Assembly: GCA_020161135.1 (NCBI GenBank)
Contig: JAIUOB010000002.1
Location: 558,001 to 622,000 of the forward strand
Source: Gemmatimonadota bacterium
GTDB taxonomy: Bacteria > Gemmatimonadota > Gemmatimonadetes > Gemmatimonadales > Gemmatimonadaceae
Direction: 5' to 3'
DNA: 64,000 bases
Shown here: positions 50,554-58,457 of the stretch, in pieces
How positions within the stretch are numbered: position 1 is the first letter of the stretch
Layout of the letters: each line of letters begins with the position of its first letter
Notes under the pieces: generated by a model
The model's database searches: none
What the model saw: only the letters and a program-made list of their open reading frames with translations
What the model was told of the DNA's origin: nothing
Made by a program: the position numbers and the translations under genes

Positions 50554-51681
50554 ATGCCTACCCTGACCTCTTTCCTGTCTGCCTTTCTGCTTGCAGGTCA
50601 GCTAGCTGCGCAGCAGGCGCGGCCTCCACTTCCGGGATTGGGTGGACCCGGAGACGTCGTGGAGTACGTGAGATCAAGCGGAGCGATTGGCTCTATTGTT
50701 CGAGACTCGATTGCCGAATCCTCCGAGACCAGACGGCGGGTCCTGCGAAGAGTCGGATCTGGCGCTGCCGAGGAAATCGTATTCACCCGCACCCCGGATG
50801 GCATCATCGTTTCCGGGGGAAGCGCTGCACCGGTTCTTGTTCTTCCGGCGACTTCGCTCAGGGCGAGCTTGACGTGGTCTTGGAGCAACGAGGGTACGCG
50901 GTACTCATTTCGGATCTCTGATGCTCCGCCAGTCGACTCAGTCATCTCGGGTCGTCGAACTCGTGTCTTCCGCGCAACCCGAGCGGAAGAGCGAAGGATC
51001 GGCGGTGGAGCTCAACCGATCGTCCAAGTCACGGAGTTGTTGCTTTCTGAGGATTTCGGGGTGCTTTTTTCGAGGACGCGTCCTGACCCAAGACGCGACG
51101 ACCTTCAGTTTCTTGGTGTGCGACGGCGCACCTCGCAGGTGACGGCCCGCGAGTACCCGTCGTTCTGCAAGCGGCATCGATGTTCGGCATCGCCTTCGAT
51201 CGGGTTCTCGGCTGGCTACGCTGAGGTTTCTGGACGCTCTGGAAATACTTCCGGTCTGTCAGATGACGCGATTGTTGCGCCGTCTCTTGGAGTGGATGTT
51301 GGCCTACGGTGGTTCTTCTTGGGCTTGCGCGGCGTCGCAAGCGCTTGGCCAGCGACCTCCACAGACGCAGATGCTGAAGACTCAACGGTGTTCAGCTTTG
51401 GCGGCGAGGCCGATCTTCACGTTCCCTTGGGAGGTGGCGCGTCGATCTACGGCGGCCTTGGAGCTCACGAACTGCGTGCAAGACTCGGTCCGCGGTCTGC
51501 GTTTCGCGTTCCGACGGCGCATGGCGGGCTTGAACTCGGGAGCCGAACTGGTCAGTCGCGGCTGTTCGTAGAAGGGAGGAGCGTCGCACGCACCGGTAGC
51601 GGGCCAATGCGACAATATTCGTGGGACGGAGAGTCGATCCGTATGTTCATGGTTTCCATCGGCCTAAGATACCGCTGGTGA
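50554..51681 (+). CDS. Outer-membrane-barrel-like secreted protein of the island
   Basis: 375 aa. Signal peptide FLSAFLLAGQLAAQQ. The N-terminal half is beta-rich (DVVEYVRSSGAIGSIVRDSI..., GTRYSFRISDAPPVDSVISG, VQVTELLLSEDFGVLFSRT), with a Cys pair in FCKRHRC; the C-terminal half has alternating hydrophobic strands (SIGFSAGYAEVSG, LGVDVGLRWFFLGLRGVAS, VFSFGGEADLHVPLGGGASIYGGLG, LFVEGRSVAR, FMVSIGLRYRW) ending in an aromatic residue, the signature of a barrel. No named family. Same strand as, and 48 bp after, the SH3-like gene, so probably part of the cassette. Confidence 0.65.
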   Translation: MPTLTSFLSAFLLAGQLAAQQARPPLPGLGGPGDVVEYVRSSGAIGSIVRDSIAESSETRRRVLRRVGSGAAEEIVFTRTPDGIIVSGGSAAPVLVLPATSLRASLTWSWSNEGTRYSFRISDAPPVDSVISGRRTRVFRATRAEERRIGGGAQPIVQVTELLLSEDFGVLFSRTRPDPRRDDLQFLGVRRRTSQVTAREYPSFCKRHRCSASPSIGFSAGYAEVSGRSGNTSGLSDDAIVAPSLGVDVGLRWFFLGLRGVASAWPATSTDADAEDSTVFSFGGEADLHVPLGGGASIYGGLGAHELRARLGPRSAFRVPTAHGGLELGSRTGQSRLFVEGRSVARTGSGPMRQYSWDGESIRMFMVSIGLRYRW

Positions 51682-51778
51682 TTGATCCGCGTACCTTGCA
51701 TCGGAGCCAGTCTGTATGGTTGACTTGGCTTCAGCCTCGTTGGCGGACTGGTCGCGAGCAACCAACTTCCGGAATTTC

Positions 51779-51820
51779 GCAGAAGGCCACGTGCAGCCCC
51801 TCATGCACGTGGCCTTCTGC
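51779..51820. terminator. Perfect 17-bp stem hairpin at the right edge of the island
   Basis: gcagaaggccacgtgca (51779-51795) and tgcacgtggccttctgc (51804-51820) form a perfect stem with an 8-nt loop, between the island's last gene and the decayed PEP-CTERM gene that points towards it. No clear T-run; it could terminate from either side. Confidence 0.65.
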
Positions 51821-51879
51821 CCATCCACTCGCTCGCACAGCGCCGCTTTCGTCCGCGAGCCCCTCCGCCGCTCCGCGCG

Positions 51880-52470
51880 CTACGCCTTCCGCCGACGCAC
51901 TACCGCCAGCGCCGACAGCCTGGCCGCGACGAGCAGGTAGGTGGCCGGCTCGGGCACGACGATGGTCGTGCTGATGCGATCGATCGCGACCTAGGGGCCG
52001 GTCAGCGGGCCGGCGATGGGGTTGTCGGTGCCGCCCGACGTCGAGATGTCGACGCGATCGATGTTGGCCCAGTAGAACGACACGCTCTGAAGCGTGAACG
52101 GGCCGGTCAGGTTGATCACGGACGAGTACTGCTGCGCGCCGAGCAGCGACCCGACCACCGTGAGCTGCAGGTTGTCGTGCCACGCGGGGGCCGCGTCGAA
52201 CGAGACGAGGGTGAACGGCGTCGCCCGGAAGAAGCCAAAGGGCGCCGAGAAGGTGCCGTACAGCACGCTCGACCCACCGCCCGCCGTGTAGTAGCCGGAG
52301 TTCGGCTGCGCGGTGCCGAGGGCGCAGTGCGAGGTGGGCAGCCAGGTGAAGCTACCGTAGCCGGCCTGCACCGGACCGCCGCTCTGCGTGCAGCCGATCT
52401 CCTCGAAGTCCAGGAGCTGTGCGGCTGCGGGTGACGCCGTCGCGGTCGCCGAGCACGTCGCGCCGCATCT
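51880..52470 (-). pseudogene. Decayed PEP-CTERM protein with in-frame TAG
   Basis: On the minus strand a frame reads SPAAAQLLDFEEIGC (end of a signal peptide and start of a mature PEP-CTERM protein), then about 125 residues to GPLTGP, then TAG at 51991-51993, then continues in the same frame as RISTTIVVPEPATYLLVAARL...VVRRRKA, a typical PEP-CTERM sorting tail, to the stop at 51880-51882. Upstream, the signal-peptide part has no start codon in this frame and seems frameshifted. The TAG cuts the tail off, so the protein cannot be sorted by an exosortase. Two independent lesions make it a pseudogene. Confidence 0.75.
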
Positions 52471-52543
52471 GGAACACCCGTGAGCGCGTCAGCATCTGTA
52501 CAAGTGCGCAGGACGCTAGGCGGTCTCCACTCACCACCCCCAC

Positions 52544-53254
52544 GTGCCCGCTCCACACCCCACCACGCCCGCCGTCGGCTTCCAGCAGTGGCGTGACCTG
52601 CTCTTCCTGCATTGGCGCGTGCCGGTGCAGGCGGTGCAGGCCACGCTGCCGCCGGGGTTGGTCGTGGACACGTTCGACGGCGACGCGTGGCTGGGCATCG
52701 TGCCGTTCGCCATGGCCCGCGTGCGCCCACGATGGCTTCCGCCCCTGCCATGGCTGTCGTGGTTTTTGGAGCTCAACGTGCGCACCTATGTGCGCGACGC
52801 GCAGGGTGTGCCGGGCGTGTGGTTCCACTCGCTCGACTGCAACCAGCCGCTCGCCGTGACGATCGCGCGCACCCTGTTTCACCTGCCGTACCTGCACGCG
52901 CGCATGCACGCCACGCGCACGGCCAACGCACTGGTGTACCGCAGCCAGCGCAGTGGTGTCGCGGGAGACCCGTGGGAGTACGCCTGGCGCACGCATGGCC
53001 CGGGGCAACCGGCCGCCCACGCGACCCTCGAACACTTCCTCGTCGAGCGGTACGTGCTGTACAGCGCCGATGCCCGCGGTCGGCTGTATCGCGGACAGGT
53101 GTCGCATGCGCCCTATCGCATCCACGTGCCCACCGTGGAGCGCTACGACACCGGTCCGGCGGCGCTGGCGGGGTTCACGCTGCGTGGGGCGCCGGTGTCG
53201 ATCCTGGCGGCCGAGCCGGTGGATGTGGCGATTCATCCGTTGCGGCGGCGGTAG
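52544..53254 (+). CDS. DUF2071 family protein
   Basis: 236 aa, GTG start. Family pattern: DLLFLHWRVPVQAVQATLPPGLVVDTFDGDAWLGIVPFAMARVRPRWLPPLPWLSWFLELNVRTYV, then GVWFHSLDCNQPLAVTIARTLFHLPYLHARM and HFLVERYVLYSADARGRLYRGQVSHAPYRI. DUF2071 (YqjF-like) has a beta-barrel acetoacetate-decarboxylase-type fold with no settled function. It converges with the 90-aa gene 20 bp downstream. Confidence 0.88.
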   Translation: MPAPHPTTPAVGFQQWRDLLFLHWRVPVQAVQATLPPGLVVDTFDGDAWLGIVPFAMARVRPRWLPPLPWLSWFLELNVRTYVRDAQGVPGVWFHSLDCNQPLAVTIARTLFHLPYLHARMHATRTANALVYRSQRSGVAGDPWEYAWRTHGPGQPAAHATLEHFLVERYVLYSADARGRLYRGQVSHAPYRIHVPTVERYDTGPAALAGFTLRGAPVSILAAEPVDVAIHPLRRR

Positions 53255-53274
53255 CGTCGCGAGGCACGCCTGCG

Positions 53275-53547
53275 TCAGCGCAGGAACCGCCGCGCCACCT
53301 GTTCGAGGCGGTCGTCACCGGCCTGTTCGGCTTCCTGCAGCATGACTTCCACGTACGGCCTGAGGCCGGGCTCGCCCCAGTAGTAGCCGGTGGCGCGCTC
53401 GGCCAATTCCGTTTCCCCCACGCGTGCGGCTTCGAGCAGGGCGCGGGCCGCGACGCGGTCGAAGTCCGGGTCGTGCTTGTCGGGCAACCCATAATTGCGG
53501 CGCGGCTTCTCGCCCTCGGCGTCATCGCGCAGAAATGCCATCGACAT
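53275..53547 (-). CDS. 90-aa conserved protein (copy 2)
   Basis: Second copy of the protein at 42391-42663, with 75 of 90 residues identical and the same length: MSMAFLRDDAEGEKPRRNYG... and ATGYYWGEPGLRPYVE. The two copies sit in similar settings (minus strand, converging on a plus-strand gene) but their neighbours differ, so this is not a simple block duplication. Helical prediction throughout; no function known to me. Confidence 0.75.
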   Translation of the reverse strand: MSMAFLRDDAEGEKPRRNYGLPDKHDPDFDRVAARALLEAARVGETELAERATGYYWGEPGLRPYVEVMLQEAEQAGDDRLEQVARRFLR

Positions 53548-53600
53548 GCTGCCTCCCGGCGGATGGTGGAACCTCGAAAGATAGCGGGTTCCGGCGCCCG

Positions 53601-54344
53601 TCAGTCCACCCCAATGCCCGCGTAGTACCCCGCCACCTGCGCCGCCGACCCCGGGCGCGTGTACACATCCGGCTCGCGCGTCTCGATCACCCGCGCGATC
53701 ACCTTGGCTACCTCCTCCGCGCTCTGCGAATACGGCAGCGTGCGCGAGTCGGGGCCGCCGTGCAGCGCGTTGGCGCCGAAGTCGGTGCGCACCACGCCCG
53801 GTGACACGATCGTGATCTGGATGCCGGGGTGTGTGGCCTGCACTTCCGCACGAAACGACGCCGTGAGCGCGTTGAGGAAGTGCTTGGCGCCGCAGTAGGC
53901 CGAGCGAAACGTGGCCATGGGAATGCGCCCCAGCATCGACGAGATGTTGACCACCTGCCCCGCGCCGCGCGCCTGGAAGTGCGGCAGGATGGCCTGTATG
54001 CCGTACAGCGCCGACTTCACGTTGACGCGCATGATGTCATCGATGTCGTCGTCGGTGAGTTGCGACGGCGGGCGCGTGATCCCCTGGCCCACGTTGTTCA
54101 CCCACACGTCGATGCCGCCGAACGCCGCGAGCGCCTCCGCCACCACCCGCTCGACCTCGGCGCGCACGGTCATGTCGGCCACCAGCGGCAGTACCGCGGA
54201 GCCATGCTGCTGCGCGAGCGCCTCGAGCGGCGCACCGCGACGTGCCACGGCCACCACGCGATGCCCCTGTGCGGCGAGCAGGTGCGTGGTGGCGGCTCCA
54301 ATGCCGGCGCTGGCGCCGGTGATGATGATGACCTTGGACGAGAT
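53601..54344 (-). CDS. SDR-family oxidoreductase with apparent ATC start
   Basis: 247 aa if started at ATC 54344. Classical SDR motifs: VIIITGASAGIG (TGxxxGxG), VNNVGQG (NNxG), SSMLG, YCGAK (YxxxK) and PGVVRTDF. The usual start of such proteins is Met-Ser-Ser-Lys-Val; here an ATC Ile codon occupies that place, and an AGGAGG ribosome site (54350-54355) is 5 nt upstream of it. No ATG, GTG or TTG lies between the ribosome site and the Rossmann motif; the upstream TTG 54416 lies inside the PEP-CTERM gene. Cytoplasmic NAD(P)-dependent enzyme, substrate unknown. Confidence 0.85.
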   Translation of the reverse strand: MSSKVIIITGASAGIGAATTHLLAAQGHRVVAVARRGAPLEALAQQHGSAVLPLVADMTVRAEVERVVAEALAAFGGIDVWVNNVGQGITRPPSQLTDDDIDDIMRVNVKSALYGIQAILPHFQARGAGQVVNISSMLGRIPMATFRSAYCGAKHFLNALTASFRAEVQATHPGIQITIVSPGVVRTDFGANALHGGPDSRTLPYSQSAEEVAKVIARVIETREPDVYTRPGSAAQVAGYYAGIGVD

Positions 54345-54366
54345 ACCTGCCTCCTGAGCTGACTGC

Positions 54367-55023
54367 TTACGCCGCCCGACGCCTCCGCGCCACCGCCACC
54401 ATGCCCACCACGCCAACCGCCAGCAGCACGAACGTCGAGGGCTCCGGCACGACCTGAGGCGCAGCGGCGAGGGTGAGGCTGCCCACCGTGGGCCAGGCGA
54501 AGCCCTGCGCGGGCGTCACGCTCTGCACGGTGACCGACGCGAACGGGTCGGTGGCCACGATACCGAAGAAGCTGGACGCACCGGGGTTCGTCAATGTATG
54601 CGTGAACGAGCCACCGGCCGTGAAGGCCGTGAGCGTCAGGCTGGTGCCCGCCGCCTCCGCGCCCATCTCGTCGGTGTTGAAGAAGGTGCCACCGATGCCG
54701 AACATCGACGGGCTGAACCCATCGAACGTGACGATGTCGGTGGAGACATTCGTGGACAGCCACGTGCCGCCGAGGCCGCCGTTCACGTAGAACGACGACG
54801 TGTTGACATTGGCCGTGTAGGCGAACGCGCCGGCCGTGCGGTTGAGCGGACCGTTGGGCGTGTCGCCGGAGAAGAGATCCCCGAAGGTGTCGGTGCCGGC
54901 GTTGGACGTGGCCGCGAGGAACGAGGCGAAGTCGGTGTACACGGCGAACTGGGCGCGCGCCGTCGCGGGGAGGGCGACGAGGACGAGCGTGGCAGCGAGG
55001 CGGAGGAGCGAGGGCAAGCGCAT
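54367..55023 (-). CDS. PEP-CTERM sorting-domain protein (intact)
   Basis: 218 aa from ATG 55023 (a GTG 12 nt upstream is less likely). Signal peptide LAATLVLVALPATARAQ. Mature beta-rich part, then the sorting tail VVPEPSTFVLLAVGVVGMVAVARRRRAA, i.e. the PEP motif, a hydrophobic helix and an Arg cluster. Exported and processed by an exosortase (not in this window), probably into the envelope or exopolysaccharide. It contrasts with the broken PEP-CTERM gene at 51880. Confidence 0.9.
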   Translation of the reverse strand: MRLPSLLRLAATLVLVALPATARAQFAVYTDFASFLAATSNAGTDTFGDLFSGDTPNGPLNRTAGAFAYTANVNTSSFYVNGGLGGTWLSTNVSTDIVTFDGFSPSMFGIGGTFFNTDEMGAEAAGTSLTLTAFTAGGSFTHTLTNPGASSFFGIVATDPFASVTVQSVTPAQGFAWPTVGSLTLAAAPQVVPEPSTFVLLAVGVVGMVAVARRRRAA

Positions 55024-55094
55024 GTGCTGGAACACCTTGTCGTGTGAAGTGAGGCCCGCCGCGTCGCGACCCGACGCGGCGGATCGAAACCGTG

Positions 55095-57398
55095 TCAGAA
55101 CGGCGAGCAGGTGATGAAGCCGCGCCGCAGCGCGAAGCCGCCGGTCTCGCCGTCATCGGCCCACAGCGCCGGACGCGTGCCGTTCACGCACTCAGCCAGC
55201 GGCCCGTACGTGAAGCCTTCGTTGTTGAGGTCGGGCATGCCCGTCGGGCGGTCGAAGCGCTGCGTGACCACGAAGCGGCCGCGCAGCGGCGACGCCACCT
55301 GCGTGTCGATCTTGAGCACCGCCGACCGACCGAGGCAGGTGTTGTCGCACGTGGCCCACATGTGCCCGAGCTCGGTGTCGAAGGTGAGGTCCATGATGCT
55401 GGTGTAGCCGCTCGAGAAGGTCGCCACGCGTGTGTAGGTGCCGTTGGCGTGATCGAGCGCGTACGCGTACACGTTGCCAGTCGCCTCGACACCCACGAAG
55501 AACAGGCCACCGCCGTTGTTCGGATAGTCGGCGGGGTTGTAGGCGCGCGCCTTGCTCTCGTCGTAGAAGCCCTGCGCCACGAGGTAGCTGTCGGGCACGC
55601 GCGTGATGGCTTCGAGGCCGAGGTTGGCGCCGTTGGCCGGCAGGTCGGGTGTGAGGTTCCACTCCATGTTGGCCACGAGCACGGACCCGGCTTCGGTGGC
55701 CACGCTGTAGCGGAGGATGCTGTTGCGACTCACGGAGTTGGCCGCGTTGTTGCGCTCGGCCGCGACATACACGTTCGTGCCGACGACGGTCACGCCTTCG
55801 GCATCGACATCGCCGGTGCCATTGGGATAACGCAGTGCCTTGCCGTTGGTCCACGTGCGCGCGGCCTTGGGCGTCCACACGCCGTTCACGAGCGTGAGAC
55901 GGTAGAGTGTGCCCGGTCCGTTCTTCACCGCCCACACGATGCCGGTGGGCAGGCCCGCCAGCGGCTGGTAGAAGAGGCCGCTCATGTTGCCGCCGAACAC
56001 GCCGCCCGCATCAGCGGTGGTGATGGTCTGCGCGCCGGGCCACGGCGAGTGCACGACCCCCGCGCCGCAATCGTTGGCCGCGCCTTTGGTGGACGTGGCG
56101 GCCGTCTGGAACGCGCCGGTGCCGTCGGGGCAGCGTGCGTAGGTCGTGGACGCGTGCGCCGTCCAGGTGTAGCTGTCGATGAGCGTGACGCCGCCCGGTG
56201 CGAACAGGCGGGCCTGATCGCCCGCGCCGAGCCCGAAGCCGAACTGCGCTTCGTCGAGCACGAGAAAGCCACCCGGCTGGATGACAGTGTTCGCAGGAAT
56301 GATGTACTGGCGCGTGTTGTCGTTGTCGCGGAAGTAGTAGCCACCGAGGTCGACCGGCAGGACGCTGGTGTTGTAGAGCTCGACCCAGTCGCCCGGCACG
56401 CCACCATTCGACTCGACTTCGTTGATCTTGACGCTCGTCGCGGGGGCCGCGCAGCTATTGGCCGCACCCTTCGTAGGCGCTGCCGTGGTGACGAAACCGC
56501 CGGTGCCGTCCGGGCAGCGGCCGTACGTCGTCGCGGCGTGCGCCGACCACGCGTAGCTGTCCACGAGCGTCGTGCCATCGGGGCGGAACAGGCGCGCCTC
56601 GTCGGGCGCGCCGATCCCGAAGGGCAGCGCTGCCTCGTCGATCACGTAGTAGCCATTGGCCGGAATCGTGGTGCCGGCCGGCAGCGTGTAGCCAACCGTG
56701 CCGTTGTCACGGAACACGTAGCCGCCGATGTCGACCGGCGACGACGACGGGTTGTAGAGCTCGACCCAGTCGCCCGGGACGCCGTTCTGCGACTCGACCT
56801 CGTTGATGCGAATGAGCACGCTGCAGTCGTTCGCCGCACCCTTGGTGGAAATGCTCGTGGTGGCCCATGCGCCGGTGCCGTCCGGGCAGCGGCCGTAGGT
56901 GAGCGACGAGTGCGCCGTCCATGCGTAGCTGTCCACGAGCGTCGTGCCATCGGGGGCGAAGAGTCGCGCTTCGTCGCCCGCACCGAGCCCGAAGCCGAGC
57001 TGCGTCTCATCGAGCACCAGGAACCCGCCCGGCTGCACGATGGTGTTGGCGGGGATGACGTACGGCGTGTGCGTGTTGTCGTTGTCGAGGAACTGGTAGC
57101 CGCCCAGGTCGACGGCCACCGAGCCGGCGTTGTAGAACTCGACCCAGTCGCCCGGGACGCCGCCACTCGACTCGACTTCGTTGACCTTGATGCCCGCGGC
57201 GAGCGACAGCGACTGCGCTGCAGCGTTCCGCGACAGCGCGTCAGGGCCGGTGGCGTTGCGGTCGGGCGCGCAGCTCGCGAGCAGCGCGAGAGCGAGCGCG
57301 GTGGTTACGGCGGAGAGAGTCCTGCGAGTCACGGCGGCACCCGGGTGGCGATGTGGTGGGGGCAGCAGCCGTCGACGCACGACGGCGCTGAGCCCCAT
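55095..57398 (-). CDS. Lipoprotein with three lamin-tail domains and a phytase/esterase-like C-terminal domain
   Basis: 767 aa from ATG 57398, which has gaggag just upstream; GTG 57332 is the alternative. Lipobox LALLASCAPD. Three LTD (lamin tail) repeats of about 125 residues each start at IKVNEVESSGG, IRINEVESQNG and VKINEVESNGG and share GDWVE(L/F)YN, GGY.F.DN, LVDSYAW-like and RCPDGTG blocks. The last 300 residues resemble beta-propeller esterase-like/phytase-like proteins (GFTYGPLAECVNG, AEGVTVVGTNVYVAAERNN, NLGLEAITRVPDSYLVAQGF). Extracellular or outer-membrane-bound; substrate unknown. Confidence 0.8.
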   Translation of the reverse strand: MGLSAVVRRRLLPPPHRHPGAAVTRRTLSAVTTALALALLASCAPDRNATGPDALSRNAAAQSLSLAAGIKVNEVESSGGVPGDWVEFYNAGSVAVDLGGYQFLDNDNTHTPYVIPANTIVQPGGFLVLDETQLGFGLGAGDEARLFAPDGTTLVDSYAWTAHSSLTYGRCPDGTGAWATTSISTKGAANDCSVLIRINEVESQNGVPGDWVELYNPSSSPVDIGGYVFRDNGTVGYTLPAGTTIPANGYYVIDEAALPFGIGAPDEARLFRPDGTTLVDSYAWSAHAATTYGRCPDGTGGFVTTAAPTKGAANSCAAPATSVKINEVESNGGVPGDWVELYNTSVLPVDLGGYYFRDNDNTRQYIIPANTVIQPGGFLVLDEAQFGFGLGAGDQARLFAPGGVTLIDSYTWTAHASTTYARCPDGTGAFQTAATSTKGAANDCGAGVVHSPWPGAQTITTADAGGVFGGNMSGLFYQPLAGLPTGIVWAVKNGPGTLYRLTLVNGVWTPKAARTWTNGKALRYPNGTGDVDAEGVTVVGTNVYVAAERNNAANSVSRNSILRYSVATEAGSVLVANMEWNLTPDLPANGANLGLEAITRVPDSYLVAQGFYDESKARAYNPADYPNNGGGLFFVGVEATGNVYAYALDHANGTYTRVATFSSGYTSIMDLTFDTELGHMWATCDNTCLGRSAVLKIDTQVASPLRGRFVVTQRFDRPTGMPDLNNEGFTYGPLAECVNGTRPALWADDGETGGFALRRGFITCSPF

Positions 57399-57465
57399 GA
57401 ACTCCTCACCACATCGTCACGGGCGTCGCGCGATGATGTCTCGGCACGGTCACGACGCGCCGGTG

Positions 57466-58437
57466 CTACGCCACCTCGACCAACACACTGCCCCGTTTGC
57501 GCCCGGTGTCCACGCGTGCGTGCGCGCGCGCGATATCCGCGAATGCGAAGTGCGCGTCGAGGCACGGCGTGAACACGCCCGCCACCGCCAGGTCCACCAG
57601 CGTGCGCAGGTCGTCCACCCGCTCGGCCGCCGGGCCAGCAATGACCCGACGCCCTGTGGTGGCATTCACCCACGGCGCACGCAGCATGGCTGGGAGCGTG
57701 GCGAGCACGGCCAGCAGACGCCCGCGCGGGGTGAGCGCATCGCGCACGCGCGCGTACGGTGCGTTGCCCACGCAGTCGGCAATCACGTCGTAGCGCGCAC
57801 GTTCCCGCGCGAAGTCGGTGTGTGCGTAGTCGACCACGTGGGCTGCGCCGAGTTGGCGCATGGCGTCGGCGTTCGCACCACTGCATACGGCCGTCACCTC
57901 CGCGCCGGCGTGCACCGCGAGCTGCACCATGGCCGAGCCCACGGTGCCCGACGCGCCGTTCACCAGCACGTGCTCGTCCGCACACAGCGCGGCACGTCGG
58001 AAGAAGTCGAGCGCGGTGGTGCCACCGAACGCGAGGGCGGCGGCCACGTCGTACGACAGCGTTGCCGGCTTGCGCACGATGACGCGATCGGCGCGCACAC
58101 AGCGGTACTCGGCGTGCGCGCCCATGGCCGCACCGGTGAACGCCACCACCGCGTCGCCCTCGGCGAAGGCGGTGACGTGCGCGCCCACGGCGTCGATGTC
58201 GCCGGCCAGCTCGGTGCCGAGAATGGGCTGACGCGGCGCGTGCAGCCCGAAGGCGAGTCGCCCGGCCAGGCCAAAGCCGTGGGGCATGCACTGGCTGCGT
58301 ACGCGCCAGTCGGCTGTGGACACCGTGGTGGCGCGCACGCGAATGCACACTTCGTTCGCGGCCGGCACGGGCACAGGGCGCTCTTCGATGCGCACGACAC
58401 TCGGCGGACCGTAGCGCGTGCACACCGCCGCCTGCAT
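57466..58437 (-). CDS. Zinc-type/quinone oxidoreductase-like MDR dehydrogenase
   Basis: 323 aa from ATG 58437. MDR-family pattern: EVCIRVRATTVSTADWRVRS, PILGTELAGDIDAVG, FAEGDAVVAFTGAAMGAHAEYRCV, LVNGASGTVGSAMVQLAVHAGAEVTAVCSGANADAMRQLGAAHVVDY (Rossmann GxSGxVG) and an HxD-like tail. The catalytic zinc Cys is not evident, so a quinone-reductase-like (zinc-less) NADPH enzyme is more likely than an alcohol dehydrogenase. Same strand as, and 20 bp downstream of, the barrel gene at 58458. Confidence 0.88.
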   Translation of the reverse strand: MQAAVCTRYGPPSVVRIEERPVPVPAANEVCIRVRATTVSTADWRVRSQCMPHGFGLAGRLAFGLHAPRQPILGTELAGDIDAVGAHVTAFAEGDAVVAFTGAAMGAHAEYRCVRADRVIVRKPATLSYDVAAALAFGGTTALDFFRRAALCADEHVLVNGASGTVGSAMVQLAVHAGAEVTAVCSGANADAMRQLGAAHVVDYAHTDFARERARYDVIADCVGNAPYARVRDALTPRGRLLAVLATLPAMLRAPWVNATTGRRVIAGPAAERVDDLRTLVDLAVAGVFTPCLDAHFAFADIARAHARVDTGRKRGSVLVEVA

Positions 58438-58457
58438 GGACGCCTGTCCGCGTGCGT

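Larger units (their letters stand above)
45950..51760. mobile_element. Lower-GC genomic island carrying the TerY-P-like cassette
   Basis: From about 45.95 to 51.75 kb the base composition is visibly less GC-rich than either flank, starts are TTG/GTG with Shine-Dalgarno sites, and all five genes point the same way. No integrase, transposase, tRNA or flanking direct repeat is visible, so the transfer mechanism is unknown and the boundaries are approximate. The right edge abuts a decayed PEP-CTERM gene. Confidence 0.6.

Noticed and set aside
55092..57572. 826-aa plus-strand frame opposite the LTD lipoprotein
   Set aside because: Its apparent repeats mirror those of the real gene; no family signature.
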